From contig NC_057377.1 in assembly GCF_016906535.1 (NCBI RefSeq), forward strand, positions 930,001 through 994,000: a DNA stretch of 64,000 bases, in the 5' to 3' direction. Within the stretch, counting starts at the first letter, position 1, and each line of letters begins with the position of its first letter. Both the position numbers and the translations under genes were made by a program. The notes beneath the pieces were generated by a model. That model had not been told where the DNA came from, did not search any database, and saw only the letters and a program-made list of their open reading frames with translations. Positions 1 to 11,173 of this stretch are shown piece by piece. The DNA is from Rhizoctonia solani. Its lineage: Eukaryota; Basidiomycota; Agaricomycetes; Cantharellales; Ceratobasidiaceae.

Positions 1-6
1 AATTTG

Positions 7-1915
7 ATGGCACGCACCAGTCCCGAATCCCCTCGATTCTTGTCGCCTCAAACCAGATTCACCAATCTACCAGAGGTAAGTGGTACGTTACTTGGTAATC
101 GGCTTTGACCAACACTCCTTTCTCGTTCTAGTCTCGACCGCCTCGGCATCAGCACCACGCCTCAGCATCACTCGCTCCATCGACTCGCCCGGTATGTTAT
201 AGTTAGCACCCCATACTAAGACCAAACTTGACACTGTTGTGCATATAGCGAGACGAATTCCATAATATGCCTATGTCTGCACCAGGCCCTCGAGATCGAC
301 GCTCATTGACCCCAAACACTCGCTTCGCTGCCACGCCTTCAATTCCGGGATCTCCTGCGCAATCAGTTCACTCAACAATATCTCAGACGAAGCCCCTGCT
401 GTTCTTCGCGATCGCCAAAAACTCTGCTCAGGAAGTTGAGAGGCTCTTACAGGACGGCGAAGTGAAGCCTGATGACAAGGCCGGTCCAGAAGATCTTCCT
501 GCACTCGCTTTTGCTCTAGCGAATGAGCAATTGACCGACAAGACCCAAATTGTGAAGAGCCTTCTCAGCCATGGCGCTGACCCTTCCTCTGTACTACATC
601 GCCAAACGGGCTCCGGGCAGTTTGACGACGCAGATCTAGCCCTTACGACGCGTATTGAACAAGGAATGAACCCTGCCATTCGGTAAGACCGCTTTCGAAT
701 TATTGACACGCCTAATTATGACCTAACCAATTTCCCAGGTATTATTTGAACAGAAAGCAAATGACCATCCCCGCTCCTCAAGCAGAGTTACTCGAGAAGA
801 ACAACTTTGGTGGACTTACTCGCGCCGGCTTCAGCATCATCGGTCAAGACGCAGCTCTAGAGGAGCTGATCCGAGTCGTGGCTGGACACTGTCGACGAAA
901 AGCGCTTAATCCTCTGGTAGTCGTGTTTTCCGGCGGACCGGGTTGTGGGAAGAGCTTGCTTGCATCGAAAAGTAAGTCCCCCCGTTTGCACTAATTATAT
1001 TTTTTTATCTAATTCTCGAACATAGTTGGACCCCTGCTTCATGTCCCTTACTTTACTATCAATATGACCAATCTTCGAAATGAAGCGGCTTTGTTCAATT
1101 ATATATCTATGACTACAAAAGTTGGGCAGCCCAAGGTACTTGCTCATTTATCAGATTGCATAAAAGTTATTTACCCGAACCTAGATTCCGCTCATGGACT
1201 TTTTGAGGGACAACCAAGGTCAAAGATGCGTTGTCGTGCTAGAAGTAAGTTCGGAGAACGAGTCCCCTAAGAACTCGTATTGATTGTCTTTACAGGAAAT
1301 CGAGAAGGCTGCAGACAAGACGGTGTGGCATTCGTTGCTTATGCCGTGGGAATTAGGAAAAGCAACGGTCATTTCTCCCCTAAATAACGAGCAAATCGAT
1401 ATCGACACTTCCCAAGTCATTTGGATTGCTACTTCCAACTCCGGCGACGACGCGACGCTCAAGTTCTTCGCTGAGAGATCTAGACCTAGCGATCGTGGAG
1501 AGTCAGCGCTTGCTCGTTTAGCTCATAACCCCCGACCCAAAGAGGACAATTTTACCAGGAACGACTATCTGAAGTTGATGCAAGCAGTCCGGAAACGACT
1601 GGGTGAATTACTTGGCGTATGTTTACCCTCTCCCCCCACAATACTCTCAGTTAATGACATTTTGTCTAGTCTTCGATGATTTCGCGTGTTAGCAGCGTAC
1701 TTCCTTTCTTACCTTTCACCGAAGATGAGGTGTATGCGCTAGCTTCCGAGTCTCTTTCGGCTATGCGCGCAGAGCAAAAAGGCGATCAAAGTTACGATTC
1801 TGTGGACTGGGATGAACTTCTTCAACAGGCGGTTGGAGAATACATTCCGGGAGAAGGTGCACGATCAGTTCATCGGGCAGTCCAACGTGCTTTTGACGAA
1901 GTTGCGGAGTGGTAA
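7..1915 (+). CDS. Ankyrin-repeat / AAA+ ClpB-like ATPase (Skd3-type)
   Basis: Eight exons (7-75, 132-191, 249-682, 739-971, 1026-1135, 1185-1244, 1296-1616, 1670-1915) join in frame to 510 residues, all introns GT-AG. A Ser/Pro-rich N-terminus is followed by an ankyrin-like segment (about residues 75-140, with LLSHGADPS) and one AAA+ module. That module shows Walker A (GGPGCGKS), a Walker B-like VVVLEEIEKA, sensor-1 (WIATSNSG), a ClpB-type C-terminal stretch (SRVSSVLPFLPF) and a sensor-2 region (GEGARSVHRAV). Ankyrin plus a single ClpB-type AAA+ domain is the layout of metazoan CLPB/Skd3, a mitochondrial disaggregase. Disaggregase activity here is inference, and I see no clear mitochondrial presequence. 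The usual Walker B Asp-Glu pair reads Glu-Glu. The ATG at 7 is the first in frame but sits at the window edge, so the true start could lie upstream. Confidence 0.82.
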
Positions 1916-2199
1916 ACTGTGATTATATGTTTTCGTTTGTTTATGTAATGAGATTTATGGCGCTTTCCTATGATAACTTATTATTGTACAAAGTTACGTA
2001 TACATTTATGATAGCCCACGTTCTTCCCATTCCAACTCATAAACAACGCGACTTGGAGAGAGCAAGCAAGAGAAACAAAGCGCGAACAAAGACAGCGCAA
2101 GAGAATCAAACAAGTACAGCGGAATACAAAAAGTAAAGAGCGACCCGGGCATATGTTGTAATAAAAAAAGATTAAGGAAAGTCGGTCCATTGAATCTAT

Positions 2200-5014
2200 T
2201 TAGTTACGGAATTGGGTATCCAAAATTTCTCGCAAGTCAGGGCGAGCGTTCGAGTAAGATACAGCTTTCCGAGGCCCAAAAGAATCGGGATGTTCGGTAA
2301 AATCCAGGGCATGACGGCTGGTACGAGTAGGAGAAGGACTGTACGCATGTGCATAACTCTCCTTAGGGGAGGTAGGCCTCGACCGTGACTTGGAAGACGA
2401 CGGACGAACAATTTTGGCTATAGTCCCCAGGGCCTTCCCCGTGGGACCGGTGCCAACATGAATAGGTATAGGTATAGGTTTATCGCTTGAAGCCTGGCTC
2501 CTCGGGGTAGTAGGGAGTACCGGCGGCTCCATCTTCGAAGACTGAATCTTCGGAATCATGCTCTTCCTCATTACATGCAATAACTTGACCTTTTTTCCTT
2601 GCTCAGGAATTAAAAGTTCAGGCGCGCACGTAAATGAGAGTGGCGTTAAAGTCTGCGATCCGAAATCAGCGGCCAGTTGATTTTCTTGTGCAAAGATTTA
2701 CCTTTTCTCTCGGTATGACGGCTCCAGACGGGCCTCGTCGATCTTCGACAAGATATTCCAGTTTCCATTCAAATCGGCCTCGGTCTTCGCTTCCCTTGAC
2801 GGTGTATACACCATTGGATTTGACGCTCAAAGATGCTTCTCGAGAAAGGTAGTCCCGGTCCTCGATACCGTTTAGGGTTAGCCGACGTAGCATGGGGTCG
2901 CTTTCGGTCATCTATTCCAACCGGTCAATGGTTGACATCGTGTGTCTGAGCCCAACTAGCACTTACCCCGTAGTGAAAACTCCACCCCTGTCGCTTCTTC
3001 ATTGTAAACTCAGCTACTCCCCAATTCTCGAGAAAGTGCGGTTCGACTGGGGTTTCGACGTCTTGTCCTGTGGATGGGCTTAGAGGACCAAATCTCGAGG
3101 TAGCCGGGCTCGTAGTTGAGCCAGCGGAGGAGCACTGATCTGGGCGGGGTGGAGTAGGAGGGATCATGATAGGAGAAGGTATCGCAGATTTTCTACGCGA
3201 CGGCGACGTTATGGCTACGCTATTCCGATTTTTCGACCGGATCCTCGATCGGGCAGGGGTAATTGGGCCAGGCGTGTAACGGTGTAACTCGAATTGAGGC
3301 CGAACTGCACGAAATCCCTCCTGTGTATATGATTAAAAGAATGCATTCGATCGAATATATGGCACTTGCCTGGTCGATCCATAATTCTAGAGTAATGTCC
3401 TTCAAAAACGTTGCATACCCCGGTAAATTGTCAAACTTGGGCCGAACCGAGTCTTTTGATTTGGACGAATTCAGTGTCCTAAATCCGGAGGTAGAGGGAG
3501 CATGCGGAAGAGTACTTGAAGCAGAATTAGAGCGCAACCTCGTTGATTGCACACTAAGGTCATTCAAGCTCGGCTTTAGGTTTAGTTCGGCGCTTGCAAC
3601 TCTTGGGTCTGTCGAGTTAGTGGAACATGAGCGCAACCGTCCTACAATGGATGTCTCTGTGCGGGCGGCTTTTAGAAGCTCTCTGGTTCCCGAAAACGCG
3701 CGGCGATGGCCAACCACAGGAGGTACAGAAACGAATGTGTTCGGTGAAGAAACAGATCTTGGTGTACTAGGCAAATATAGATCAGAATTAAACTGCTGAA
3801 CCTGAGCCAATTGTGAAAGTCGGAAGTGAGGGTGCTGGAACAAGCCCAGTCGACCATACGGGCTTGGTGATATTGGCGATTGAGTTTCGGCTGGTGGCGT
3901 TGACGGACGGGAAAAGGTGTCAGTTCCCGTGCTCGGATGTTCGGCTTCGGCAGGTGAAACAACATTTGGCGGATCACACCCGGGGTCGGTTGCGGTAAGT
4001 GTAAAGCAGGAATGCATATAATGACTTTCAGCGAAAAGACTAGATTCGTTAGCCAGGGTGTTGTTCTTCATGTTCGGTTGGCTACGCATCGGCCTCAGTT
4101 CCAAAACGGCGGGTGAGCCACCCGACACAACGGTTTGAGCATATGTAGAGCTGACTTCAAGATCAAGAGAAACTGGTCCGCCCACTTCAGTCGGAAAGTC
4201 ATCGGTCTCTGGCTCCAAAAAGTCTGCATAGCAGCCGGGTGGTGCACCCGGAGAGAGTCGTGATGAAGATGCAGTGGAAACAGAACAAGAAGTTGACCCA
4301 GGAGAGAATGTGTCTGATAATGGCGATGCCAAGGATGTCGAAGTTGATGAACTATATCTCAGGGCCGCTGGACGCAACTTCTCGTCAGAGATTTCGCAAT
4401 GACCGACAAGTGTTTCGTCTTCATCGTATAGAAGACGACCGAAATCCACTGGCTGTTTTGTTATGCTGGGTCTGCGAGACAGACCTCCAGTGGCTAGGGA
4501 CTGCTCCCATTCGTCATCCGCTGTATGCACCATACGAATAGGGGGCGGACCAGGAGTTAGTTGCAATTGATCGCCGGTTTCGCAGCCGTGTTCGGAGAAC
4601 ACTTCGGCATCTGAAGGAGCTTCGTCTATCCGGTAAAGTATTTCGTCACATCCTGGAAGGTTATACCGATTTAGACCTGGTTGAAATCCATAGGCTGATT
4701 TGGGGCTCTCTGGAAAACGCGGTGCTAGCATTTACAATCATTGAGCTGGCACCGACTGAATGAGAAAAAGAGTACTCACCAGCCTTGCTGAGACCAGGCT
4801 GTGTGGGCGAGTCTTGTATTAAGAATACGGGGAATGCACCTATACTAATGGAAGTAGGCATCCCAGGCGACGACTCTGAGAGTTCCTCATCCTCGTCGAG
4901 TCCAGAGTCACCGTGGATGTCGTCTGTGGGAAATGATTCGACCCTGTGACGCAGTGGACGGCAAGGTGGTGTACGAGGGGTCGACGCCTGTATCAGCAAG
5001 TCACCCATGTTCAT
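2200..5014 (-). CDS. Conserved fungal protein of unknown function, 868 aa
   Basis: Five exons read on the minus strand (4780-5014, 3370-4724, 2967-3320, 2702-2911, 2200-2652) join exactly in frame. The first two thirds is Ser/Thr/Pro-rich and probably disordered. The C-terminal third is denser and looks folded (from PGYATFLKDITLELWIDQ through EWKLEYLVEDRRG to GKKVKLLHVMRKS), followed by a basic/Ser-rich tail. I do not recognise a named domain. The intron 3321-3369 has a GC donor (CAG followed by gcaagt), required because the retained reading hits a stop. The start could be ATG at 5014 or 5008. No signal peptide or membrane segment is visible. A scaffold or regulatory role would be a guess. 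Confidence 0.72.
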
Positions 5015-7036
5015 GAGAATAAGTTGATACAAGCAAATAAGAGTAAAAGGCCAGAAAACAATGAACGTGGGGCAGTGTTGGTGGGAGGTGTGGAGCGGTC
5101 GGGGGAAACGCGCCAGCAAATGCCGGGCAAAGGACCTGGAAGGTGCGTGTTAGGGGCTGTTAGCTAAACGCTCAAATCCTTCGCTGATCACCACGTGAGC
5201 AGGGTTTACTATTTGTTCTGTACTTAATTTGTCCTTTTTTATCAACTCCCGGCTACGTCATACTCTGCGCGATTTATTTGTTCGAAGCGGTATTCATACT
5301 ATGTATGACAGCTCGCTGACAGAGCCCTTTCCAGTCGTGTCGCCCAGCGACCATGGATCGTGGATCATCCGTCACTTACAATCCAAGGCTGAAGGCATCC
5401 TGCAGCCAGAATTCAATAGGTTTCAGCTCTCTACATCTTGATTGTTATCCCAGCACTTTTGTATGCAGAAGCAATGTCGTTCTAACCTACTCCAACAGGC
5501 CAGCATTTCGATAAGGGTAGTAGAATTGCAAGTAAATTTATACACCAGGGTCATCGGCACGTCAAAAAATCGATCCAACGTCAAGTTCGTCTCGGGCACC
5601 AAGATTCAAATTCAGGTATTTTGCTGACCTTCTCCAGATGCGCAGTAGCTTGTCCGAGGGTGCCAAGTTTATATATCAAAGCCCTGGTCAAATATATGAC
5701 CGATTGAGACGAACCCATGCCAAATATACCGCATTTAGCGAATTTAACGTAGCCCGCGCACTTGTGTTCCTATCAGTAACAGAAGGTAAGCTAGGATTCC
5801 CCTGGTATCAGGTCCGGCCGGAGAGAAACGTAAGCGAAGGGTATATTATTATGTAATACTACAGACTGCCAGCGACTTTATATGTTAAACACTCATTACG
5901 TATACGAATCACCTTCAATGATTATTCACAATGCTCGATAAAGTTCCGAGACACTTCCGCATGTAATAACCCAAGTACAGTGAGTGTCACATTCGGTTAG
6001 GCGCTACAGCACATGGGTACACATGAAATAACACCCGCTCCGAATGCGGAATGGGCCTCCTATATATCCCAATGGGGAGGGTATGAAACTGCCATGGATA
6101 ATTAGGTGTGGTTTATATTAGGCAGATACCGTGTCGCATTATCGTCGCCATACATGGTGCGCTCATGCTATTCTGGAAACAAGTCGCAGCGGGGTTCGCT
6201 TGATATACTAGACAGTAACGAAGATATGCTTTGTACGGGGTCGGCACCTTGATTTTTTCCGAATGACAATCTGAGTATCCTGTAGTGGAGCTGCAGCTGC
6301 ACGGGTCGTGCAATATTGGCCATCACAAGATTGTATCCCAACCTGTCAAAAAAAAATTTCGATCAAGTACACAGACGACCCACAGTCTGGTTCTCCGAAT
6401 ATGTGCACGGGTAGATGGTAACTGATAATTGAACTGGCCGTTCCTCCCAAGGAAAACACCCCATATGGGCCAACTGTCTTTCGGTCTCGGTCTTACAATA
6501 AATTTATCATCCAAGAATCTTATGCTGAGCCGTTGACTCGGTGCCAATGGCGAGCTTTCTATAGATTTACTCATTGGCCGACAATAATAGATTTTGTGGC
6601 GAAACTCTTATCTCATCAAGCTGGACCTGGTACGCCGACCACCGGGCTTCGGCCTTCGACTGAAAATACTAATCTGGCCACCCTCATTCTCGTAAACCCG
6701 CCCAATCCCGGGTCACATGTGCTACTATCAAAACTCATATTTGAGGACACCCTTGAATTAAATTAAGAGACTAGATTTATCATCTCGATGGACTCCGTAG
6801 TCTCCCATTTGGTAGTTGACCCCTGGGCGCTGACATGCCTCGTGAAGTCATGTGCTAACATAACGATCTATCCTCGAGGGACGAAGTCTTCCGGTTCTCT
6901 CCTGTTTTTGCAACGGTCAGGTCAGGAGACATTCCATCAGACAAATGCGAGACGTTGCGGGGAGCGACGTGCTTCGAGACGGATATAGTCACCCACTCTA
7001 CGGTCTCGCGACGCGCATCGGAGCGGCGTGGACCCA
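5015..7036. other. Intergenic, about 2 kb, no gene seen
   Basis: Only short unconnected reading frames occur here, on both strands, with no recognisable domain, no splice-consistent exon chain and no terminal repeats. The right end is the ADH-A promoter region. Confidence 0.6.
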
Positions 7037-7044
7037 TATATAAG
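7037..7044 (+). promoter_or_regulatory. TATA box of ADH-A
   Basis: TATATAAG lies 90 bases before the ATG at 7127. The neighbouring ADH-B gene has TATAAAG 89 bases before its ATG, and two secreted-protein genes further on have the same spacing. Confidence 0.6.
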
Positions 7045-7126
7045 TTGGGATCCGTGAGACACTGAAGGACAGCTCTCAACGAGCTACATTTCTATCTCTC
7101 AGTTTTCGTCTTATAGTTGTCTAAAC

Positions 7127-8938
7127 ATGTCTGCCCATCCCAAGACCGACTTGTCGATCCCCAAGACTCAAAAAGTCGCCATTTTTGAGAATGCAGGTGG
7201 CCCCGTCGAGATCAAGGAGGCTCCAGTCGTCCAGCCCGACCAGCTCGAGGCTGGGCAGGTCTTAGTTAAGGTCATGTACTCTGGGTATGTCTTTCCTGGT
7301 GTCGAGGACGTTCATGATCAAGCGCCGGCGGGACATTTATATGCCGGCGGTGACTGTTTACGTTCCGGCGGCTCTTTCAGCAGTGTTTTCTAACCCCTCC
7401 TCTTCAGCGTCTGCCACACTGATCTTCACGCCCTGCTTGGCGATTGGCCGATGCCATCCAAGCTTCCCCTCGTCGGTGGACACGAGGGTGCTGGTACGTA
7501 GAGCTTTGGGCCTCATTTCAGATGGCCGCTGATGTTCGTGACCCAGGCTTTGTCGTCGCTGTTGGAAAAGGAACTTCTGCGCCTATCAAAGTCGGCCAGG
7601 CTGTTGGCATCAAGTGGCTTGCTACTAGCTGCTTGTCATGTGAAGCCTGTGCTCGAGGTAAGCAACCATATTTGGTTATCGATGATGTACGAGACAATTT
7701 CCTGACACAATGTCTTTTCTTCTATTAGGGTAAGATGCCTCTTCCGTCTGATTTCCCAGGACCGGGCTGATAGTAGCTTGTGTTCACATTCTTTTAGAAA
7801 CGAGTCGGTGTGTCCCGATGCCCAGTGCTCTGGATATACTGTAGACGGATCGTTCCAACAATATGCCGTAAGGTGCGCATTTATCCATATTACCACTGAT
7901 CCGGTCTATCGACTTACTTGGGATCTGTAGCTACGCGGCCCATGTTACGCCCATCCCTGAGTGTATGCGTTATCGCCGAATCATATGAATAGAAGCTGAT
8001 TATAGGACGCGCTTTAGCTATCGCTCTCGATCTCGCGGCCCCCATCCTTTGCGCTGGTGTCACGGTCTTCAAGGTGATTATCGATCGATCATGGTCATGA
8101 CATAGATCTGTTTTATTGCATGTGGAGCTCACATATTCTCACGCGTAGGCGATCAAGCAAGCCGGCACTCAGCCTGGTGATATCATTGTGATCTCTGGTG
8201 CAGGCGGAGGATTAGGTATGATTTATCTTTTTTTTCTTGTATTTCTAGAACTTGAGCCCCACCCGCTGGAAACAGGCCACCTTGCCATCCAGTATGCGAT
8301 AAACGGCTTTGGATTGCGAGTTATTGCTTTAGATACGGGTGATGAGAAGAAGGCTCTTTGCCAAAAGCTCGGAGCCGAAGCATTCGTTGATTTCAAGGTT
8401 TGTCGCTTTATTACCATATAGTTGGCTGTCGCTTTAACACAGCACACAGTCCTCTTCAGATTTGATAGAAGAAATCAAGAAAGTGGCCGATGGGTTAGGA
8501 CCTCACGCAGCCATTGTTGCAAGCGCCTCATCTGTCGGCTATGATCAAGCACTTCAATACCTTCGCCCTGGAGGAACCCTCGTCGCTGTCGGTCTTCCTC
8601 CTGGTGCCAAGATCGAGGCCGATGTCTTGTAAGTCGTTACTGTAAAGCTCATAATGCAACTAATACATATACAATTTTACTACAGCTGGACCGTCGTACG
8701 CAGCATCACCGTGAAGGGCAGCTATGTCGGAAATCGTGAAGATGCTCGCCAAGCCCTCGACATTGCCGCTCGCGGGCGCGTGAAGACAACCTATCGCGTT
8801 GAGCCTTTGGGCGCGCTTCCTGCTGTCTTCAAAGAGATGAAGGAAGGAAAGCTCGCTGGTCGTGTCGTTCTAGACTTGGTAGGCCTAATTTGTTATCGGG
8901 AATGACATCGCCACTGACCGAAACCGTAGTGGAAGTAA
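7127..8938 (+). CDS. Zinc-dependent alcohol dehydrogenase, paralog A
   Basis: Twelve exons (7127-7284, 7408-7493, 7547-7657, 7729, 7798-7872, 7931-7962, 8018-8073, 8149-8215, 8276-8397, 8450-8628, 8686-8878, 8930-8938) give 362 residues, typical of yeast-type ADH. It interconverts primary alcohols and aldehydes with NAD(H) in fermentation or alcohol use. Catalytic zinc ligands are visible: Cys in VCHTD, His in GGHEG and Cys in APILCAG. The structural zinc has four cysteines (CLSCEAC then NESVC). The Rossmann motif GAGGGLG is followed by an acidic ALDTGD, which favours NAD over NADP. Exon 4 is a single G at 7729. Exon 7 uses the acceptor ending at 8017; the nearer AG at 8005 would create a stop. 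The last intron leaves only Trp-Lys-stop. A TATA box lies 90 bp upstream. Substrate preference cannot be read from sequence. Confidence 0.93.
7729..7729 (+). other. One-nucleotide exon of ADH-A
   Basis: Intron 7658-7728 (gtaagc...attag) and intron 7730-7797 (gtaaga...tttag) flank one G. The exon before ends in CGA-G and the exon after begins A-AAC-GAG, so only one extra base restores Gly-Asn-Glu, the family-conserved residues before the fourth structural-zinc cysteine. Both paralogs have the same arrangement. Confidence 0.85.
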
Positions 8939-9321
8939 AAGGGTGTTAAGTTTGCTATTGTGTTTTTTTTGAAGACTTAATGTTGTGATTGAGAAATTCG
9001 AATCCACCCGTAATTACTCCTCGATCTGTAAAGGCTGAAAATATACAGACACGTATTTTTTTCCTGTAACCTCAGCCCTGTAATTCTACGACCGCACGCC
9101 TCGGTGACAAGCCCGAAGTTTGATTGCATGTCGCTACTATCCCTCATGGTGAGATCAAATACGATTGATACAGCTGGATCGGGAAGCATGGTCATGCATG
9201 TCATATGCATGCGAAATGTGACTCTTTGAAGGCGTACGTGACGTATAGTTGAAATATACGTTCCGCCGCTTGCTAAAAAGGACATTCACCTTACGCCTCG
9301 GCCTCCAAATCCCCAAGATCC

Positions 9322-9328
9322 TATAAAG
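9322..9328 (+). promoter_or_regulatory. TATA box of ADH-B
   Basis: TATAAAG lies 89 bases before the ATG at 9411, the same spacing as ADH-A. It sits in the 472-bp gap 8939-9410, which otherwise shows no gene. Confidence 0.6.
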
Positions 9329-9410
9329 CGTGGATCGAATAAAAGCAGTGCATAGTGGGGGCCTTTTACCCCTCACTGGTACTTGGGACCTGTACTGCTA
9401 GGTAGCATAT

Positions 9411-11173
9411 ATGGCGTTTAGCTCGAGGCATCCATCGACCGATTTGGCTGTGCCAAAATCGCAGAAGGCTGCTGTATTTGAAGAATGGGGTAAACCTGTG
9501 AAAATTTTGGAACGGCCAGTGACACAAGAGTCCGAACTTAAACCCGGGCAAATTTTAGTCAAAATCCTATATTCTGGGTGAGTACTTGCGCAAGAATCGC
9601 GCACCACTCGTTTCATACAAACCAAATTATTTATTGGTAAATCTAAAATGCAGGGTTTGTCATACAGACCTCCACACAGCGCGTGCTGAATGGCCGATTA
9701 TGCCGCCCACTCCATTAGTAGGGGGGCATGAGGGAGCGGGTGGGCCAACATGCTGGGGTTGGATTCAACAAATTAATTAATAGAGTTACATAAAAAAACA
9801 GGTTTTGTCGTGGCTATCGGCGCAGGAACACAGTCGGCCGTCAAGGTTGGCCAGGCGGTCGGAGTGAAATGGATCGCTTCAAGCTGCCTCTCATGCGAGG
9901 CATGTACTCGAGGTGAGTATATACTTTCCAATGTGTTCTAGGCACACAGCTGAGGCACTAAATTATTTATACCTGAAAAGGGTGAGTTTCAATCTGGCCT
10001 ATGATGTTTCACAATACTGCTAACTATTACTACGCAAACAATTCCACAAGGAATGAACCTGTCTGCGCCGACATAGTAAAAACTGGCTTGGGGGTTGATG
10101 GGACATTTCAACAATATGTAGTCAGGTAGGTGCGCGACGTTGTGTCATCGAGTACCTTTGACCTCATAACGCATGTTGGTTAGCTATGCAGCTCATGTTA
10201 CACCCATCCCAGCTTGTACGCACACTCGGTTATATTCGCTTTATCGTTCCTGATTCACTAGTTCTGCAGCGGTTCCACTTCACCTGGCAGCTCCAATTTT
10301 GTGTGCAGGCGTAACAGTTTATAAGGTCTCCACAAAGGCTAAGCAGCGTTCTGGTCATCTAATATAGCATATAGGCAATCAAACAAGCCAATACATTCCC
10401 TGGTGATATTGTGGTAATCCCCGGTGCCGGTGGCGGACTAGGCAAGTGTGGCCTGAACTCAAAACTTGGGTACCTAATGATGATGAATAGGCCACCTTGC
10501 AATTCAGTATGCAATCAATGGGTTTGGGCTACGTGTAATCGCGATAGATACCGGAGACCATAAAAGAGAGCTGTGTTTAAACTTAGGGGCTGAAATATTC
10601 ATTGATTTTAAGGTGAGATAACTATCTCACTGAGAGCGAGGATCGATATATTTAAAAGACCTTGAACCGAAGGAATCCAACAATCTTGTTGAAGATGTAA
10701 TACGGGCCGCCGATGGGGTTGGAGTACATGCTGCTATAGTAACAAGTGGATCAGCAGAAGGCTACAATCGAGCCCTACGATACTTACGTCCCGCAGGAAC
10801 CCTTGTCGCAGTTGGCGCCCCCCCAGGTGCTAAGCTTGAAGTTGATATTATGTGAGATATACTTTTACTTACCTTTTCGTTCAGGTAAAGCCAACAATCA
10901 TCTGTTTTTACTTTTTTCAGAGCGTCAATACCCCGAAATATCACAATAAAGGTTAGTTACGTTGGGAATAGAGAAGATGCTCGACAAGCTTTGGATATGG
11001 TTGCCCGAGGGCGCGTTAGGACGACATGCCGTGTAGAGCCACTCGCTAAACTTCCGGAAATATTTGAAGAGATGCAAGAAGGAAAACTTGCAGGACGTGT
11101 TGTCCTTGATTTGGTAAGTAAATTGTACAAAGTAAACATGCTAGTTTTGAAGATGTTGTCATAGTGGAACTGA
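9411..11173 (+). CDS. Zinc-dependent alcohol dehydrogenase, paralog B
   Basis: Twelve exons (9411-9577, 9654-9739, 9802-9912, 9981, 10051-10125, 10184-10215, 10270-10325, 10375-10441, 10491-10612, 10673-10851, 10921-11113, 11165-11173) give 365 residues. Every exon except the first has the same length as in paralog A. Catalytic zinc ligands (VCHTD, GGHEG, APILCAG), structural cysteines (CLSCEAC, NEPVC) and the Rossmann motif GAGGGLG are intact. Differences include VKTGLGVDG where A has CSGYTVDG, and [13 protein letters not shown] in the C-terminal part. Intron 10442-10490 has a GC donor. The gene looks functional, and its coding sequence is more AT-rich than paralog A. It follows A by 472 bp in the same direction, as expected of a tandem duplicate. 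Confidence 0.88.
9981..9981 (+). other. One-nucleotide exon of ADH-B
   Basis: Intron 9913-9980 ends ...aaaag, then one G, then intron 9982-10050 starts gtgagt and ends ...cacaag. Joining CGA-G, G and G-AAT-GAA gives Arg-Gly-Asn-Glu, matching paralog A. Without the single base the frame is lost. Confidence 0.83.

Noticed and set aside
3263..3998. Plus-strand frames within the 2200-5014 gene
   Set aside because: The opposite strand has a five-exon chain closing exactly in frame; these are shadows.
7658..7797. Reading the three ADH genes as frameshifted pseudogenes
   Set aside because: The same apparent frameshift in all three copies, with every catalytic residue intact and a precise splice arrangement that repairs it, is better explained by a one-base exon.
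7963..8005. Nearer acceptor for ADH-A exon 7
   Set aside because: Using the AG at 8004-8005 creates an immediate TGA; the AG at 8016-8017 keeps frame and matches exon length (56 nt) in both paralogs.
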